Below, piece by piece: positions 1 to 8,362 of a stretch of 64,000 bases of DNA. The notes under the pieces were generated by a model. That model did not search any database, was not told where the DNA came from, and saw nothing but the letters and a program-made list of their open reading frames with translations. The stretch covers positions 48,026-112,025 of the forward strand of contig DATKLE010000037.1 of NCBI GenBank assembly GCA_035542575.1, written 5' to 3'. This DNA comes from JAIQET01 sp035542575 (lineage in GTDB: Bacteria; Acidobacteriota; Terriglobia; Terriglobales; Acidobacteriaceae). A program made the position numbers and the translations under genes. How positions within the stretch are numbered: the first letter of the stretch is position 1; every line of letters begins with the position of its first letter.

Positions 1-1257
1 CATCACATCGCGCAGAAAGTGCCCCATGATGCGGGTGGCTTCGGCAGTCGTCGTACCCGGCTTGGAGACGTTCACGGCATAACGGCGGAAATCGGGCATC
101 ACCAGGTCACGCAGCAGCAGTCCGCCGTTGGCATGGGCATTGGCCCCCATGCGGCGGCCGCCCTTCGGGGCCAGTTCGGCCAGTTCGGGAAGAAGTCTGC
201 CGTTGCCGTCGAATAGCTCCTCCGCACGATAGCTCTTCATCCAGTCTTCCAGGATCTTCACGTTCCCGGGGTGCGATTGCATGTCGGCCACGGGGACCTG
301 GTGGGCACGCCACGTGCCTTCGACCGGCTTGCCTTCCACCATCTTGGGTCCGGTCCAACCTTTGGGAGTGCGCAGGATGATCACGGGCCACACAGGCCGC
401 TCAGTCTTTCCGTTGTGCCGGGCTTCGCCCTGGATGGCATGAATCTCCTCCACCACGCTGTCCAGCGTAGCCGCCATCAACTGATGCATGACCTCGGGCT
501 CGTGGCCTTCCACGAAATACGGCTTCCATCCATATCCGCTGAAAAGGCTGGTCAGTTCCGAATCGCTCATTCGGCCCAGAACCGTGGGATTGGCGATCTT
601 GTAGCCATTCAAATGCAAAATGGGCAATACCGCGCCATCCTGCACAGGATTGAGAAACTTGTTGATGTGCCAACCGGTGGCGAGAGGTCCGGTCTCGGCT
701 TCGCCGTCGCCGACCACGCAGCACACCAGCAGGTCTGGATTGTCAAAGGCGGCTCCACCGGCATGTGACATCGAGTAGCCCAGTTCCCCGCCCTCGTGAA
801 TCGAGCCCGGCGTCTCCGGGGCTACGTGGCTGGGGATGCCTCCAGGAAATGAAAACTGCTTGAACAGCCGGAGCATGCCCTCTTCATTCTGCGGAATGTT
901 GGGATAGAGCTCGCTGTAGGTGCCTTCCAGGTAGGTGTTGGCCACCAGTCCCGGACCGCCGTGTCCTGGTCCACAGATGTAGATGGCGTTCAGGTCGTGC
1001 CTGTTGATGATGCGGTTAAAGTGCACGTAGATGAAATTCAGGCCGGGGGTCGTGCCCCAGTGTCCAAGAAGCCGGGGCTTGATGTGCTCCATCCTCAACG
1101 GCTCGCGCAGAAGCGGGTTGGCGTAGAGATAAATTTGCCCCACCGACAGGTAGTTGGCGGCCCGCCAGTAGGCGTCGATCTTGCGTAATTCTTCGCTGGA
1201 TAAGGGTGTGTGGGAGGCTGAGATACCCGAAAGAGTCCCCGCGTGCAGACTGCTCAT
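1..1257 (-). CDS. xfp: Xylulose-5-phosphate/fructose-6-phosphate phosphoketolase, N-terminal 419 residues (partial)
   Basis: The reading frame runs open off the left edge. The family is about 790 residues, so roughly the N-terminal half is present. It is a TPP enzyme that phosphorolytically cleaves xylulose-5-P (or fructose-6-P) to acetyl-P plus glyceraldehyde-3-P (or erythrose-4-P) in the cytosol. I read the motif GPGHGGPG near residues 96-103 and the TPP/Mg binding stretch GDGEAETGPLATGWH near residues 182-196, both diagnostic of phosphoketolases. The ATG at 1257 is preceded by an AGGGAG ribosome site. The minus strand continues to the ABC ATPase upstream with about 117 bp between, so co-transcription is possible. 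No acetate kinase is visible in the window. Confidence 0.95.
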   Translation of the reverse strand, partial: MSSLHAGTLSGISASHTPLSSEELRKIDAYWRAANYLSVGQIYLYANPLLREPLRMEHIKPRLLGHWGTTPGLNFIYVHFNRIINRHDLNAIYICGPGHGGPGLVANTYLEGTYSELYPNIPQNEEGMLRLFKQFSFPGGIPSHVAPETPGSIHEGGELGYSMSHAGGAAFDNPDLLVCCVVGDGEAETGPLATGWHINKFLNPVQDGAVLPILHLNGYKIANPTVLGRMSDSELTSLFSGYGWKPYFVEGHEPEVMHQLMAATLDSVVEEIHAIQGEARHNGKTERPVWPVIILRTPKGWTGPKMVEGKPVEGTWRAHQVPVADMQSHPGNVKILEDWMKSYRAEELFDGNGRLLPELAELAPKGGRRMGANAHANGGLLLRDLVMPDFRRYAVNVSKPGTTTAEATRIMGHFLRDVM

Positions 1258-1374
1258 GATGAACTCCCTGAATGGCTGGTGGATCCGGTTTTGAACAGGT
1301 TAACGCTTAACTGGTTAAAGCGGCGTAAATTCTTGGGAATGTTCGCCTGCGCTGCCATGCAGCACTGACACAGC

Positions 1375-2142
1375 CTAAGCCTCCAACTTCAATTCATCCA
1401 GTTCCAGAAACTCCTGCACGATGGGTTGGCCACTCTTCTCCATGTCCTGATACGTGCCAAAAAACAACACCCGGGCTTCGTGCAGGAACACCACGCGGTC
1501 GGCAAGCTTCTTGGCCAGCCGCATGTCATGGGTCACGACTACGCTGGTAAGATGCAACTGGATCTTCAGGCGTTTTATCAAGTCTCCCAGCAGTTGCGCC
1601 ATGAGGGGATCCACCATGGTGGTGGGTTCGTCATAGAGCACGCATTCCGGCTGGGCAGCCAGCGCGCGCGCAATGGCAACGGAGCGTTTCATGCCCGTGG
1701 ACAAGTCCGAGGGCAGCTGCTCGCGCATCTCCTTTACTCCCACCATGTCGAGCAGGCCGTCAACGATCTGATAGATCTGCTCTTCCGACAGATCGCGCCG
1801 CTCGCGCAGGGGAAAGGCCACGTTCTCGCCCACCGTGAGCGAGTCGAACAGGGCGCCGTTCTGAAAGACCATGGTGACTTTCTTGCGGATGCGCTCCAGT
1901 TCCTGCTCGGGATAGTCGGTGGTATCTTCGAAGGCCACAATAACCCGCCCGGAGTCAGGCTTCAGGAATCCCATGAGCAGGTGCAGGGAGACGGACTTGC
2001 CCACACCGCTGCGCCCCAGAATACACACCGTTTCTCCAGGCATCACATTGAAGCTCGCGCCCTTGAGGACCTGGTTGTCGCCGAATGACTTGGAGACATC
2101 CTTGAACTCGATGTAGGGTCCGGATTTGCCATTGCTGCTCAT
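1375..2142 (-). CDS. ABC transporter ATP-binding protein, MlaF/Ttg2A-like
   Basis: ATPase subunit of 255 residues. It has Walker A GRSGVGKS (43-50), Q-loop Q94, a signature LSTGMKRS starting at 147, Walker B ending in D171-E172 and an H-loop histidine near 205. The LSxGM signature and overall length fit the MlaF (organic-solvent resistance, phospholipid transport) subfamily, where it energises an MlaE permease in the inner membrane. Two positions are unusual for the group: the signature has T in place of the second G, and the D-loop region reads TTMVDP rather than TTGLDP. No MlaE, MlaD or other permease gene lies beside it (phosphoketolase on one side, mobA on the other), so its partner must be elsewhere. 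Subfamily assignment is inference. Confidence 0.85.
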   Translation of the reverse strand: MSSNGKSGPYIEFKDVSKSFGDNQVLKGASFNVMPGETVCILGRSGVGKSVSLHLLMGFLKPDSGRVIVAFEDTTDYPEQELERIRKKVTMVFQNGALFDSLTVGENVAFPLRERRDLSEEQIYQIVDGLLDMVGVKEMREQLPSDLSTGMKRSVAIARALAAQPECVLYDEPTTMVDPLMAQLLGDLIKRLKIQLHLTSVVVTHDMRLAKKLADRVVFLHEARVLFFGTYQDMEKSGQPIVQEFLELDELKLEA

Positions 2143-2149
2143 AAGTTCA

Positions 2150-2258
2150 GGTCTCAGGCGTTTCTTCGCGTCCTTTGCGGACCCCTGCGATCTTCGCGGT
2201 CAAAGGCTTTTTATCGCCGAGCGCGCCGAGGATTCGCAAAGGGCGCAAAGAAAAATTC
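2150..2258. repeat. GCAAAG-type intergenic palindrome, copy 1
   Basis: Between the ABC ATPase and mobA lies a stretch with cgcgtcctttgcgg near the left and cgcaaagggcgcaaag near the right, forming opposed arms. The same words recur in the intergenic regions near 15.3, 16.5, 30.8 and 33.6 kb. Confidence 0.6.
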
Positions 2259-2265
2259 CTTAGAC

Positions 2266-2862
2266 TCAGCTTCGTTTAGCTCGCTGCTGTCTCTCGGCTG
2301 CCGCCCATTCCTCGGGAGAATTGAGGTTCTGAAACATGTTCTCCGAGAAACCCAGCTTTGACAACTCCGTCGCTTCCACAACTCGGGTTTCGACCTGAGC
2401 GAAGAGGGGATCGATCTTGTTCCCTCCCTGCAGCAATGACTGCTCCGCCACGCTCGCGAATTGCCGGCGGTAGATGGCACAGAGAGGCTGCCAGCCTCCC
2501 CCGGCGCGGGGTACTGTGACTGCCGCTGTGGTCTCTCGCGCCTGGGCAGCGAGGTACTCCAGGAAGCGGGGCTCTATAAAGGGAAGATCAACTGCCAGGA
2601 TCAGGTTCAGCTCGCTGGCCGCGCTGCGAAGAGCAGCGTGAATGCCTCCCAGGGGACCGCGCTCCGGATACACATCCTCGATCACGTTGCCGAAGCTGGA
2701 GAATTTGGCCGCACTGCCTACGACGCGCACCTCCTGTGTCACCGAATGCGTCATCTCCAGGGCGCGCGCAAGCAGAGTGCGCCCCTCCAGTTGCAGGAAG
2801 GCCTTGTCGGCGCCCATGCGCGTGCTCTTGCCCCCGGCCAGAATAAATGCTGTCAGATCGCC
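2266..2862 (-). CDS. mobA: Molybdenum cofactor guanylyltransferase MobA
   Basis: MobA transfers GMP from GTP to molybdopterin-Mo to make MGD/bis-MGD cofactor in the cytosol. The N-terminal nucleotide-binding signature LAGGKSTRMGADK is intact, followed by a GPLGGIHAAL stretch and a VDLPF motif (metal-binding Asp). The length of about 198 residues is normal for MobA. Start choice: the frame is open to a TTG at 2880, but a GTG at 2862 gives a canonical N-terminus (GDLTAFILAGG). It lies six bases after a TATTAT that could be a -10 box, with TCGGCA 17 bp further upstream, so the message could be leaderless. No molybdoenzyme lies in the window. Divergent from the PilZ gene. Confidence 0.9.
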   Translation of the reverse strand, partial: GDLTAFILAGGKSTRMGADKAFLQLEGRTLLARALEMTHSVTQEVRVVGSAAKFSSFGNVIEDVYPERGPLGGIHAALRSAASELNLILAVDLPFIEPRFLEYLAAQARETTAAVTVPRAGGGWQPLCAIYRRQFASVAEQSLLQGGNKIDPLFAQVETRVVEATELSKLGFSENMFQNLNSPEEWAAAERQQRAKRS

Positions 2863-3043
2863 CACAGAGTGATAATACAAGACCTATGCTGGACTGCCGA
2901 AATTGCCGCGAACTTGGTTCAAACCACCGGGTCCGGCCGCTCTGTGTTCCGTTCGTAGCCCCACCACACGAAAGTAACCTACCCAAGATTCCCGGCCCGT
3001 TAGATGATGTCTCGTCCGGTGTTTCCACCGGGAAAGCACGAAA

Positions 3044-3577
3044 ATGGCTCAGAAGCTACTGGATGTCCTCATGCTAGGGCGCTGTTCGCACGAGTTTTCC
3101 TGGCCGCGGCGCGCGGCCGACGGCCACTATTACCAGGTTTGCTTGCTTTGCGCGGCCCAGTACAAGTATGACTGGAAGACGATGCGGCGTATTGAGCGCG
3201 TGGACCAGAGCGCGCCGGAGACCACGAGCTCGCGACGCAGCCGCAGCCATACCAAGAAGCCTACCTGGGTTCCGCGGGCGCGTCGCCTCAAGCTGGACGT
3301 TCCGGTGCGCTATCGCGTCAAGAACCTGGGCAGCTGGCTGGAAGGCACCATCGAGAACCTGAGCCAGTCCGGCGTGCTCTTCCAAGGACCGCAAGAGCTG
3401 CCTGAGAACACGCTGGTGGAGATGGTGTTTGAGATGCCGGAAGAAATCTCCGGGCAAAAGAACAGCACCGTCCTCTGCCAGGCACGCATTATTCGTTCCA
3501 AGCAGACGCACAACACCGCGGAATCGGTGGGACTGGCGGCCTCCATTCTCGATTACAAGTTCCTCCATCAGAATTGA
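3044..3577 (+). CDS. PilZ-domain protein with N-terminal zinc-ribbon-like cysteines
   Basis: 177 residues, cytoplasmic (no signal peptide). The C-terminal two thirds fit a PilZ domain: a basic RARR patch near residues 78-81 and NLSQSG (105-110, the N-x-S-x-x-G motif) that together typically bind cyclic-di-GMP. The arginine motif is not the textbook RxxxR spacing, so ligand binding is likely but unproven. The N-terminus holds C14, then C33-x-x-C36, suggesting half of a zinc ribbon. Residues 55-75 are a basic Ser/Arg-rich linker. The target is unknown; prepilin peptidase and envelope genes are nearby, which fits a motility or surface role only loosely. Confidence 0.8.
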   Translation: MAQKLLDVLMLGRCSHEFSWPRRAADGHYYQVCLLCAAQYKYDWKTMRRIERVDQSAPETTSSRRSRSHTKKPTWVPRARRLKLDVPVRYRVKNLGSWLEGTIENLSQSGVLFQGPQELPENTLVEMVFEMPEEISGQKNSTVLCQARIIRSKQTHNTAESVGLAASILDYKFLHQN

Positions 3578-3766
3578 GGGAGGGCCCAAGTCTCTCCTGG
3601 CGTTCCAAAACGGAACCCACCCGGTCAGTACGCCAACTACTTTGTTCCTGCCCGTTTACAGTCCTGATGCGGCGGAAGCAAGCCACCTGTAATTTTGCCG
3701 GGGGAGAGACCAGATTTCGCATCTAAACTAGCAGCATCGGGTTAAGACAATTCAGGAGTGTTTTCT

Positions 3767-4840
3767 ATGAAGGCGAGAGTTTCTGTCTACGTCAGCGCGC
3801 TTGCGCTTCTCTTGGTCTTGGGGATTGCTGTGGGTTGCACCAAGGCCCCGAACGACGCACAAATCACCAGTGACGTCCAGACCAGCTTCAGCGCGGATTC
3901 CGGCTTGCAGGGCAAACAACTGGGCGTACAGGCAGCGAACGGAACGGTGACGCTCACCGGCACCGTGGACAACGACGCCCAACGTGAGGCTGCGGCGCGA
4001 TATGCGGCCGCTGTGCCGGGCGTGAAGCAGGTTGTCAACAACCTCAGTGTGACTCCGGCCGCGGCGCCCGCCGAGACGGCTCAGGAGCAACCCGCACCCG
4101 AAGCCAAACCTTCACCGGCGCCTGCTCCTAGACGGCATCGCAGTACGCCTCGGGCCCGCACCCTGCCCACTTCCGCCAGCGAAGGTGCTGCCCCGGTCGC
4201 CGCGGCAGCGCCGGCGGCAGCCAGCGCGCCGATGGCGGCGACGTCCGCAGCGCCCAGCACCCCTCCGCCCCCTCCGCCGCCCCAGAAGGTGACAATCCCT
4301 TCTGGCACGACGCTGGCGGTGCGGCTGGTGGACACCATTGATACCGAAACCAGCCAGCCCGGCCAGACCTTCCACGCCACGCTGGATTCTCCCCTGGCTT
4401 ACGAGGGCGATGTCGTAGTCCCTTCGGGCTATGACGTCGAGGGCCACATCGTGGACGTGAGGAGCGCCGGAAAGTTTGCTGGACAGTCGGTGCTGGCCCT
4501 GCAACTGGACCGGATCGCGGTTGGCAGCAAGTACTACAACCTCCAGACCGACCAGTACCGGCGGCAAGGTACGTCCCGTGGCAAGAATACGGCTGAGAAA
4601 GTCGGGGCGGGCGCAGGCATCGGTGCCATTATCGGAGCCATCGCCGGCGGCGGCAAAGGCGCCGCGATTGGCGCAGCCGCGGGCGGCGGACTTGGCGGCG
4701 GCGTACAAGCCGCAACCAAAGGCCAGCAGATCAAGCTGCCCTCCGAAACCGTCCTGAACTTTACCCTGCAGGCGCCTTTGACGGTCATTCCGGCAAAGGG
4801 ACCGAATGAGGGACGCCAGAAAATGGACGTGAATCAGTAG
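3767..4840 (+). CDS. BON-domain lipoprotein with glycine-zipper segment
   Basis: 357 residues. I chose the ATG at 3767 because AGGAG sits eight bases upstream; a GTG at 3758 is in frame but overlaps that site. A lipoprotein signal ends in the lipobox VGC (Cys24). A BON domain covers about 30-92 (phospholipid or secretin interaction fold), then a Pro/Ala-rich linker to about 170, a conserved beta-rich region, and a glycine-zipper-like stretch at about 280-312 (GAGAGIGAIIGAIAGGG) that may insert into membrane. Predicted periplasmic or outer-membrane attached. Precise role unknown. A strong terminator follows directly, so it is probably the last gene of its transcript. Confidence 0.8.
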   Translation: MKARVSVYVSALALLLVLGIAVGCTKAPNDAQITSDVQTSFSADSGLQGKQLGVQAANGTVTLTGTVDNDAQREAAARYAAAVPGVKQVVNNLSVTPAAAPAETAQEQPAPEAKPSPAPAPRRHRSTPRARTLPTSASEGAAPVAAAAPAAASAPMAATSAAPSTPPPPPPPQKVTIPSGTTLAVRLVDTIDTETSQPGQTFHATLDSPLAYEGDVVVPSGYDVEGHIVDVRSAGKFAGQSVLALQLDRIAVGSKYYNLQTDQYRRQGTSRGKNTAEKVGAGAGIGAIIGAIAGGGKGAAIGAAAGGGLGGGVQAATKGQQIKLPSETVLNFTLQAPLTVIPAKGPNEGRQKMDVNQ

Positions 4841-4856
4841 TTCGCCGAGGAAAACA

Positions 4857-4887
4857 GGGCGCAGCCTGGGTGCTGCGCCCTTTCTTT
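4857..4887 (+). terminator. Rho-independent terminator after the BON lipoprotein
   Basis: Perfect 9-bp stem GGGCGCAGC/GCTGCGCCC with a six-base loop, followed by TTTCTTT. It starts 16 bases after the stop codon. Confidence 0.9.
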
Positions 4888-5028
4888 GTCCCTGGTTGCC
4901 GGTTGCCTGTTCCCGACCAGTTAGCACACCTCCTTGTGATCAACCTCACAGTCGGGCGTACAATTCACCTCTAGACTGAGACGTTGCCAGTTCTGGGATG
5001 TAGTTCGCGCAGTTACAAGGAGGGACGT

Positions 5029-5466
5029 ATGTCCACGCGTAGACTCATCTGGATTTTAGGGGCCCTGATTGGCCTTGCGCTCACGCTGGGAGCGCAGGAA
5101 CAACCCAAGAAAACCATCAAGCATGTCCCCATCAAGTCCACGTCCGCAGCCTCCGGGCAGGAGATGTACAAGACGTACTGCGCGGTCTGCCACGGAACCG
5201 ATGGCAAGGGCGGTGGCCCCGCGGCGGAGGCGTTGAAGACTCCGCCAACCGATCTGACCATGCTCAGCAAGAACAACGGCGGCCAGTATCCCAGTATGAA
5301 GGTGGCTGCCACTATCCGGGGAGAGGCCAATCTCCCGGCGCACGGCTCTAAGGAAATGCCGGTCTGGGGCAAGTTGTTCTGGAGCATGAGCGGCGGACAC
5401 GAGGCTGAGGTGCAGCAGCGCGTGACCAACCTCAACAGTTATATCGAGTCTCTGCAGGTCAAGTAA
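5029..5466 (+). CDS. Secreted c-type cytochrome (class I, mono-haem)
   Basis: 145 residues from the ATG at 5029, which has AAGGAGG about seven bases upstream; the open frame extends further upstream without a ribosome site. An N-terminal signal peptide (RRLIWILGALIGLALTLGAQ) exports it. The haem site CAVCH is at residues 51-55, and the likely sixth ligand is the Met in EMPVWG near residue 110. It resembles the short soluble or anchored electron carriers (cytochrome c6/cbb3-III type) of the periplasm. No oxidase or reductase genes are adjacent, so its partner is not evident. Confidence 0.9.
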   Translation: MSTRRLIWILGALIGLALTLGAQEQPKKTIKHVPIKSTSAASGQEMYKTYCAVCHGTDGKGGGPAAEALKTPPTDLTMLSKNNGGQYPSMKVAATIRGEANLPAHGSKEMPVWGKLFWSMSGGHEAEVQQRVTNLNSYIESLQVK

Positions 5467-5764
5467 GCGCCTTCGCCGAGGAGCTTGCACTCGTCACCGG
5501 GCCCGGGCAGATCGCCGGGCCTGGTCGCAACACGCCCAACCTCGACAAGAGAATTGCGGTTCGGCTCGGCCCGGACTTGTCGTGCCGAGAAGTTGCGGAA
5601 CGTACCAGATCCGTCACCACCGCGCGCTAAGTGCGCCAGCAGCAATCTGTTACTGCTTGATGCCCATCCGTACAGTACCTTTGGTACCTTGGGTTCAGCC
5701 TACGTATTCACCGTATAATCAAGGCCAAACCAGCAGAAATCTGCACTCTTGAGCAAAGGGCACG
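5467..5764. other. Non-coding gap with competing inverted repeats
   Basis: No gene seen. A stem of about 10 bp with mismatches lies at 5496-5524 (ACCgGGCCCGG/CCGGGCCtGGT), but no T-run follows it. Further on, CGACAAG (5543-5549) can pair with CTTGTCG (5576-5582), while CTCGGC (5565-5570) can pair with GCCGAG (5584-5589). The two stems interleave, giving alternative structures or a pseudoknot. Confidence 0.5.
5689..5719 (+). promoter_or_regulatory. Putative sigma-70 promoter for pilD
   Basis: A consensus -10 TATAAT is at 5714-5719. The best -35 candidate is TTGGGT at 5689-5694, giving a 19-bp spacer, longer than ideal. It lies about 45 bp upstream of the pilD start. Confidence 0.4.
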
Positions 5765-6688
5765 GTGGACCCTGCTTTGGCATTGGCGATTTTCGCGGTG
5801 GGGCTGGCCTTCGGCAGCTTCCTGAATGTGTGTATCTACCGGCTGCCGCGTGATCTTTCCGTGGTTCTTCCCAGTTCCGCTTGTCCGGCTTGCCACCAGC
5901 CGATCCGTTTCTACGACAATATCCCGGTGCTGAGCTGGTTGATTCTGGGTGGCCGCTGCCGCCACTGCAAAGCGCGCATCACGCCGCGCTATCTGGTAGT
6001 CGAACTGCTGACCGGAGCGCTTTTTCTCGCCTGCTACGCGCATTTTGGCCTCACGCTTGCCACTCTGAAATACTGCGTTTTCGGGTTTCTGCTGCTGGGC
6101 CTGATTTTCACCGACGCCGAAACTCAACTGCTGCCGGACAAAATGACGCTGCCCGGGCTCGTCTTAGGATTGCTTTTCAGCCTGGTCGTCCCGGTCAATG
6201 ATCTGGCCTCGCAATTTCTGCCCGGATTATTTTCCCTGCCCGTGAGCTCGGACATCGCCTCCCACCTGCTGTCGCTGGTGGACGCTGTGCTGGGGACGGC
6301 GGTCGGGGCCTCGTTTGTTTACGGCGCTGGGGCGATTTACTTGCGCGCCCGCGGTGTGGAAGGCATGGGTTTCGGCGACGTCAAACTGATGGCGATGATC
6401 GGCGCGTTTCTGGGATTCAAGCTTACGATCTTCACCCTGTTTGCCGCCTCGATTGCAGGATCAATTTTCGGGCTGTCCACGGTGTTCGTGGTTTGGATCA
6501 AACGCACGCGCCGGCGCATGGCTCGCCATCACGAGACGGCCCGCGAGGCGCGGCAGCGTGCCTGGGAGTCGGCCGCCATTGCGCTGCGCCGGCACCAGAT
6601 GCCATTCGGGGTATTCCTCGGCAGTATGGCGATGGTCGCCTCCTTTTTTGGCAACCAGTTTCTGCACTGGTACTGGGGGCGGATGTGA
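5765..6688 (+). CDS. pilD: Prepilin leader peptidase / N-methyltransferase (A24 family)
   Basis: Inner-membrane aspartyl protease that cleaves type IV prepilin or type II pseudopilin leaders and methylates the new N-terminus. 307 residues, GTG start. It has the zinc-binding cysteine pairs CPAC (C40, C43) and CRHC (C65, C68) in the methyltransferase loop, and the two catalytic aspartates in TDAETQLLPD (D117) and GMGFGDVKL (D205). Multiple hydrophobic segments follow the usual topology. An extra charged Arg-rich cytoplasmic loop sits between the last helices. The stop overlaps the GTG start of the next gene by four bases, so the two are translationally coupled. No pilin genes are in the window. 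Confidence 0.95.
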   Translation: MDPALALAIFAVGLAFGSFLNVCIYRLPRDLSVVLPSSACPACHQPIRFYDNIPVLSWLILGGRCRHCKARITPRYLVVELLTGALFLACYAHFGLTLATLKYCVFGFLLLGLIFTDAETQLLPDKMTLPGLVLGLLFSLVVPVNDLASQFLPGLFSLPVSSDIASHLLSLVDAVLGTAVGASFVYGAGAIYLRARGVEGMGFGDVKLMAMIGAFLGFKLTIFTLFAASIAGSIFGLSTVFVVWIKRTRRRMARHHETAREARQRAWESAAIALRRHQMPFGVFLGSMAMVASFFGNQFLHWYWGRM

Positions 6689-7545
6689 GGCTGCTGAGCA
6701 ATCCCATCCTGCTGCGCATGGCGATCGTTCTGGTCGCCGCAGCCTTCGCCTTCGTCATGGGGATGCTGCTGGTGCGCCGCATGCGGCGCTCCCTGACCGA
6801 AGAGGCTTCGGTGACTGAGGATTCCTCTTCGCCGGAAAAATTCCCTTTGCACACTTACCACGCCGTGATTCAGCAACTCAAGCAGCAGAAGCATGAATTG
6901 CTGAGCGAGCAGCAAATGGAACGGCGACGCGCCAAGACCTCGGAGAACATCAGCGCCGCGGTGTTATCGAACCTGTCGAGCGGCGTGATGTTCTTTAGCC
7001 CGAATGGTCTGATTCGCCAAGCCAATACCGCGGCCAAACAGATTCTCGGATTCGCCTCGCCGATTGGGATGAACACCGCGGAAGTCTTCCGTGACGCGTC
7101 CTTGCTGCCCGCTTCCGGATCGCGAATGAGCCTGGCCGAAGCGGTCCAGGCCAGCTTGCGGGAGAAGACGCCGCTGCGACGTTTGGAAGCTCGCTACGTA
7201 ACTCCTGCAAAAGAGGAGCGGCTGCTGGACATCACGGTAACCTCGGTGTATGCGCCCAATGGCGATGTCCTGGGCGCGGCCTGTCTGATCAATGACCAGA
7301 CCGAGATCGCACAGATTCGACGGCAGCAGGAGTTGCGCGGAGAAATGTCGGCCGAGATGGCGCTGGAGCTGCGTAATTCACTGGCCACTATTTCAGGTTA
7401 CGCGCAACAACTGGCCGCCAGCCGTGATCCGGAATTAGCACGGCAGTTGGCGGCTGACATTGCCGCGGAGTCGGCCCATTTGGGTCGTACCATCGGAGGC
7501 TTCCTCGCGGGCGCCAGAGCCGCGCAGGCTGCCTCGCAAGCTTAA
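6685..7545 (+). CDS. PAS-domain membrane protein with degenerate histidine-kinase dimerisation region
   Basis: 286 residues from the GTG at 6685, which overlaps the pilD stop (GTGA). One N-terminal membrane segment (about residues 9-28), a coiled-coil linker, and a PAS domain (about 95-210, starting near NLSSGVMFFSPNGLIRQANT). The last region reads like the HisKA helix of a sensor kinase, but the expected SHELR is ALELR: the phospho-acceptor histidine position is Leu227. No HATPase domain follows; the protein ends about 60 residues later. It resembles the sensor and dimerisation parts of PilS-type kinases found near pil genes. I infer a non-catalytic scaffold or partner, not a functional kinase. 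Confidence 0.7.
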   Translation: MRLLSNPILLRMAIVLVAAAFAFVMGMLLVRRMRRSLTEEASVTEDSSSPEKFPLHTYHAVIQQLKQQKHELLSEQQMERRRAKTSENISAAVLSNLSSGVMFFSPNGLIRQANTAAKQILGFASPIGMNTAEVFRDASLLPASGSRMSLAEAVQASLREKTPLRRLEARYVTPAKEERLLDITVTSVYAPNGDVLGAACLINDQTEIAQIRRQQELRGEMSAEMALELRNSLATISGYAQQLAASRDPELARQLAADIAAESAHLGRTIGGFLAGARAAQAASQA

Positions 7546-7608
7546 TTTGACTAAGGGCCGTTGCGGCCGGTGTTCGCGGGTGCAACGGCACAAAAGGATG
7601 GAGCAACT

Positions 7609-8280
7609 ATGAAGCGCATCACGTTGGTTTGGCTGGCTGGGCTCATGCTCGCGGGTCTGCTTGTTACCTTGGCTGGCGCCCAGTCAGAGTCACTCGGCGA
7701 TTATGCCCGGTCGGTCCGCAAGGAAAAGAAGCAACCCGCGGCCAAGCAGTTCGACAACGACAATATCCCGAAACAAACTACTATCAGTGTCGTGGGAGCC
7801 AAGCCCGCAGAGCCGGACAACACTGCGGAGCAGAACGGCGACAACACGGGCACGGCCGAATCCAACTCCGACGCCCAAGCCGCTCCCCAAGATGGCGACC
7901 AGGCGCAGGCCGCATCCCAGCCGGAGCAGCAGGCCGGCGACTCCGCGCAGCCGACGGACACCAATCCCGAACAATCCTCCGAAGAGCGGCAGAAGGCCTA
8001 CGAGGAGTGGCAGAAGAAGATCGCCGCGCAGAAGGACAAGGTTGACCTGCTCGCCCGCGAGTTAGACGTCGCGCAGCGTGAATACCGCCTGCGGGCTGCC
8101 GCCTTCTACGCCGATGCCGGCAACCGCCTGCGTAACTCTGGCGCCTGGGACCAGGAAGACGCCCAGTATAAGAAGCAGATTGCCGACAAACAGAAGGCCG
8201 TGGACGACGCCAAGAAAGAACTGGACGACATGCAGGAGCAGGCGCGAAAATCCGGCGTGCCGGCCAGCAAACGGGAGTAG
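7609..8280 (+). CDS. Secreted coiled-coil protein of unknown function
   Basis: 223 residues with a signal peptide ending near LAGA-Q. The ATG at 7609 is in frame with an acceptable ribosome site (AAAGGATGG). The mature N-terminus has SLGDYARSVRKEKK, a motif I recognise in small exported proteins of Acidobacteriota. Residues about 60-125 are a low-complexity acidic Gln/Ala/Asp/Pro linker. From about 130 to the end it is charged and heptad-like (EEWQKKIAAQKDKVDLLAREL), predicting a coiled coil. Function unknown; periplasmic location inferred. A terminator follows. Confidence 0.7.
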   Translation: MKRITLVWLAGLMLAGLLVTLAGAQSESLGDYARSVRKEKKQPAAKQFDNDNIPKQTTISVVGAKPAEPDNTAEQNGDNTGTAESNSDAQAAPQDGDQAQAASQPEQQAGDSAQPTDTNPEQSSEERQKAYEEWQKKIAAQKDKVDLLARELDVAQREYRLRAAAFYADAGNRLRNSGAWDQEDAQYKKQIADKQKAVDDAKKELDDMQEQARKSGVPASKRE

Positions 8281-8296
8281 TACGTTGCCAAGGTTC

Positions 8297-8325
8297 AAGC
8301 CTCCGGCCAAGGCCGGGGGCTTTTC
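8297..8325 (+). terminator. Rho-independent terminator
   Basis: Stem AGCCtCCGGCC/GGCCGGgGGCT with an AA loop, running into TTTTCTCTT, 17 bases after the stop of the coiled-coil protein. Confidence 0.85.
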
Positions 8326-8362
8326 TCTTCGATCAGCTGACTCGAGACCGATCGCAGATCTG

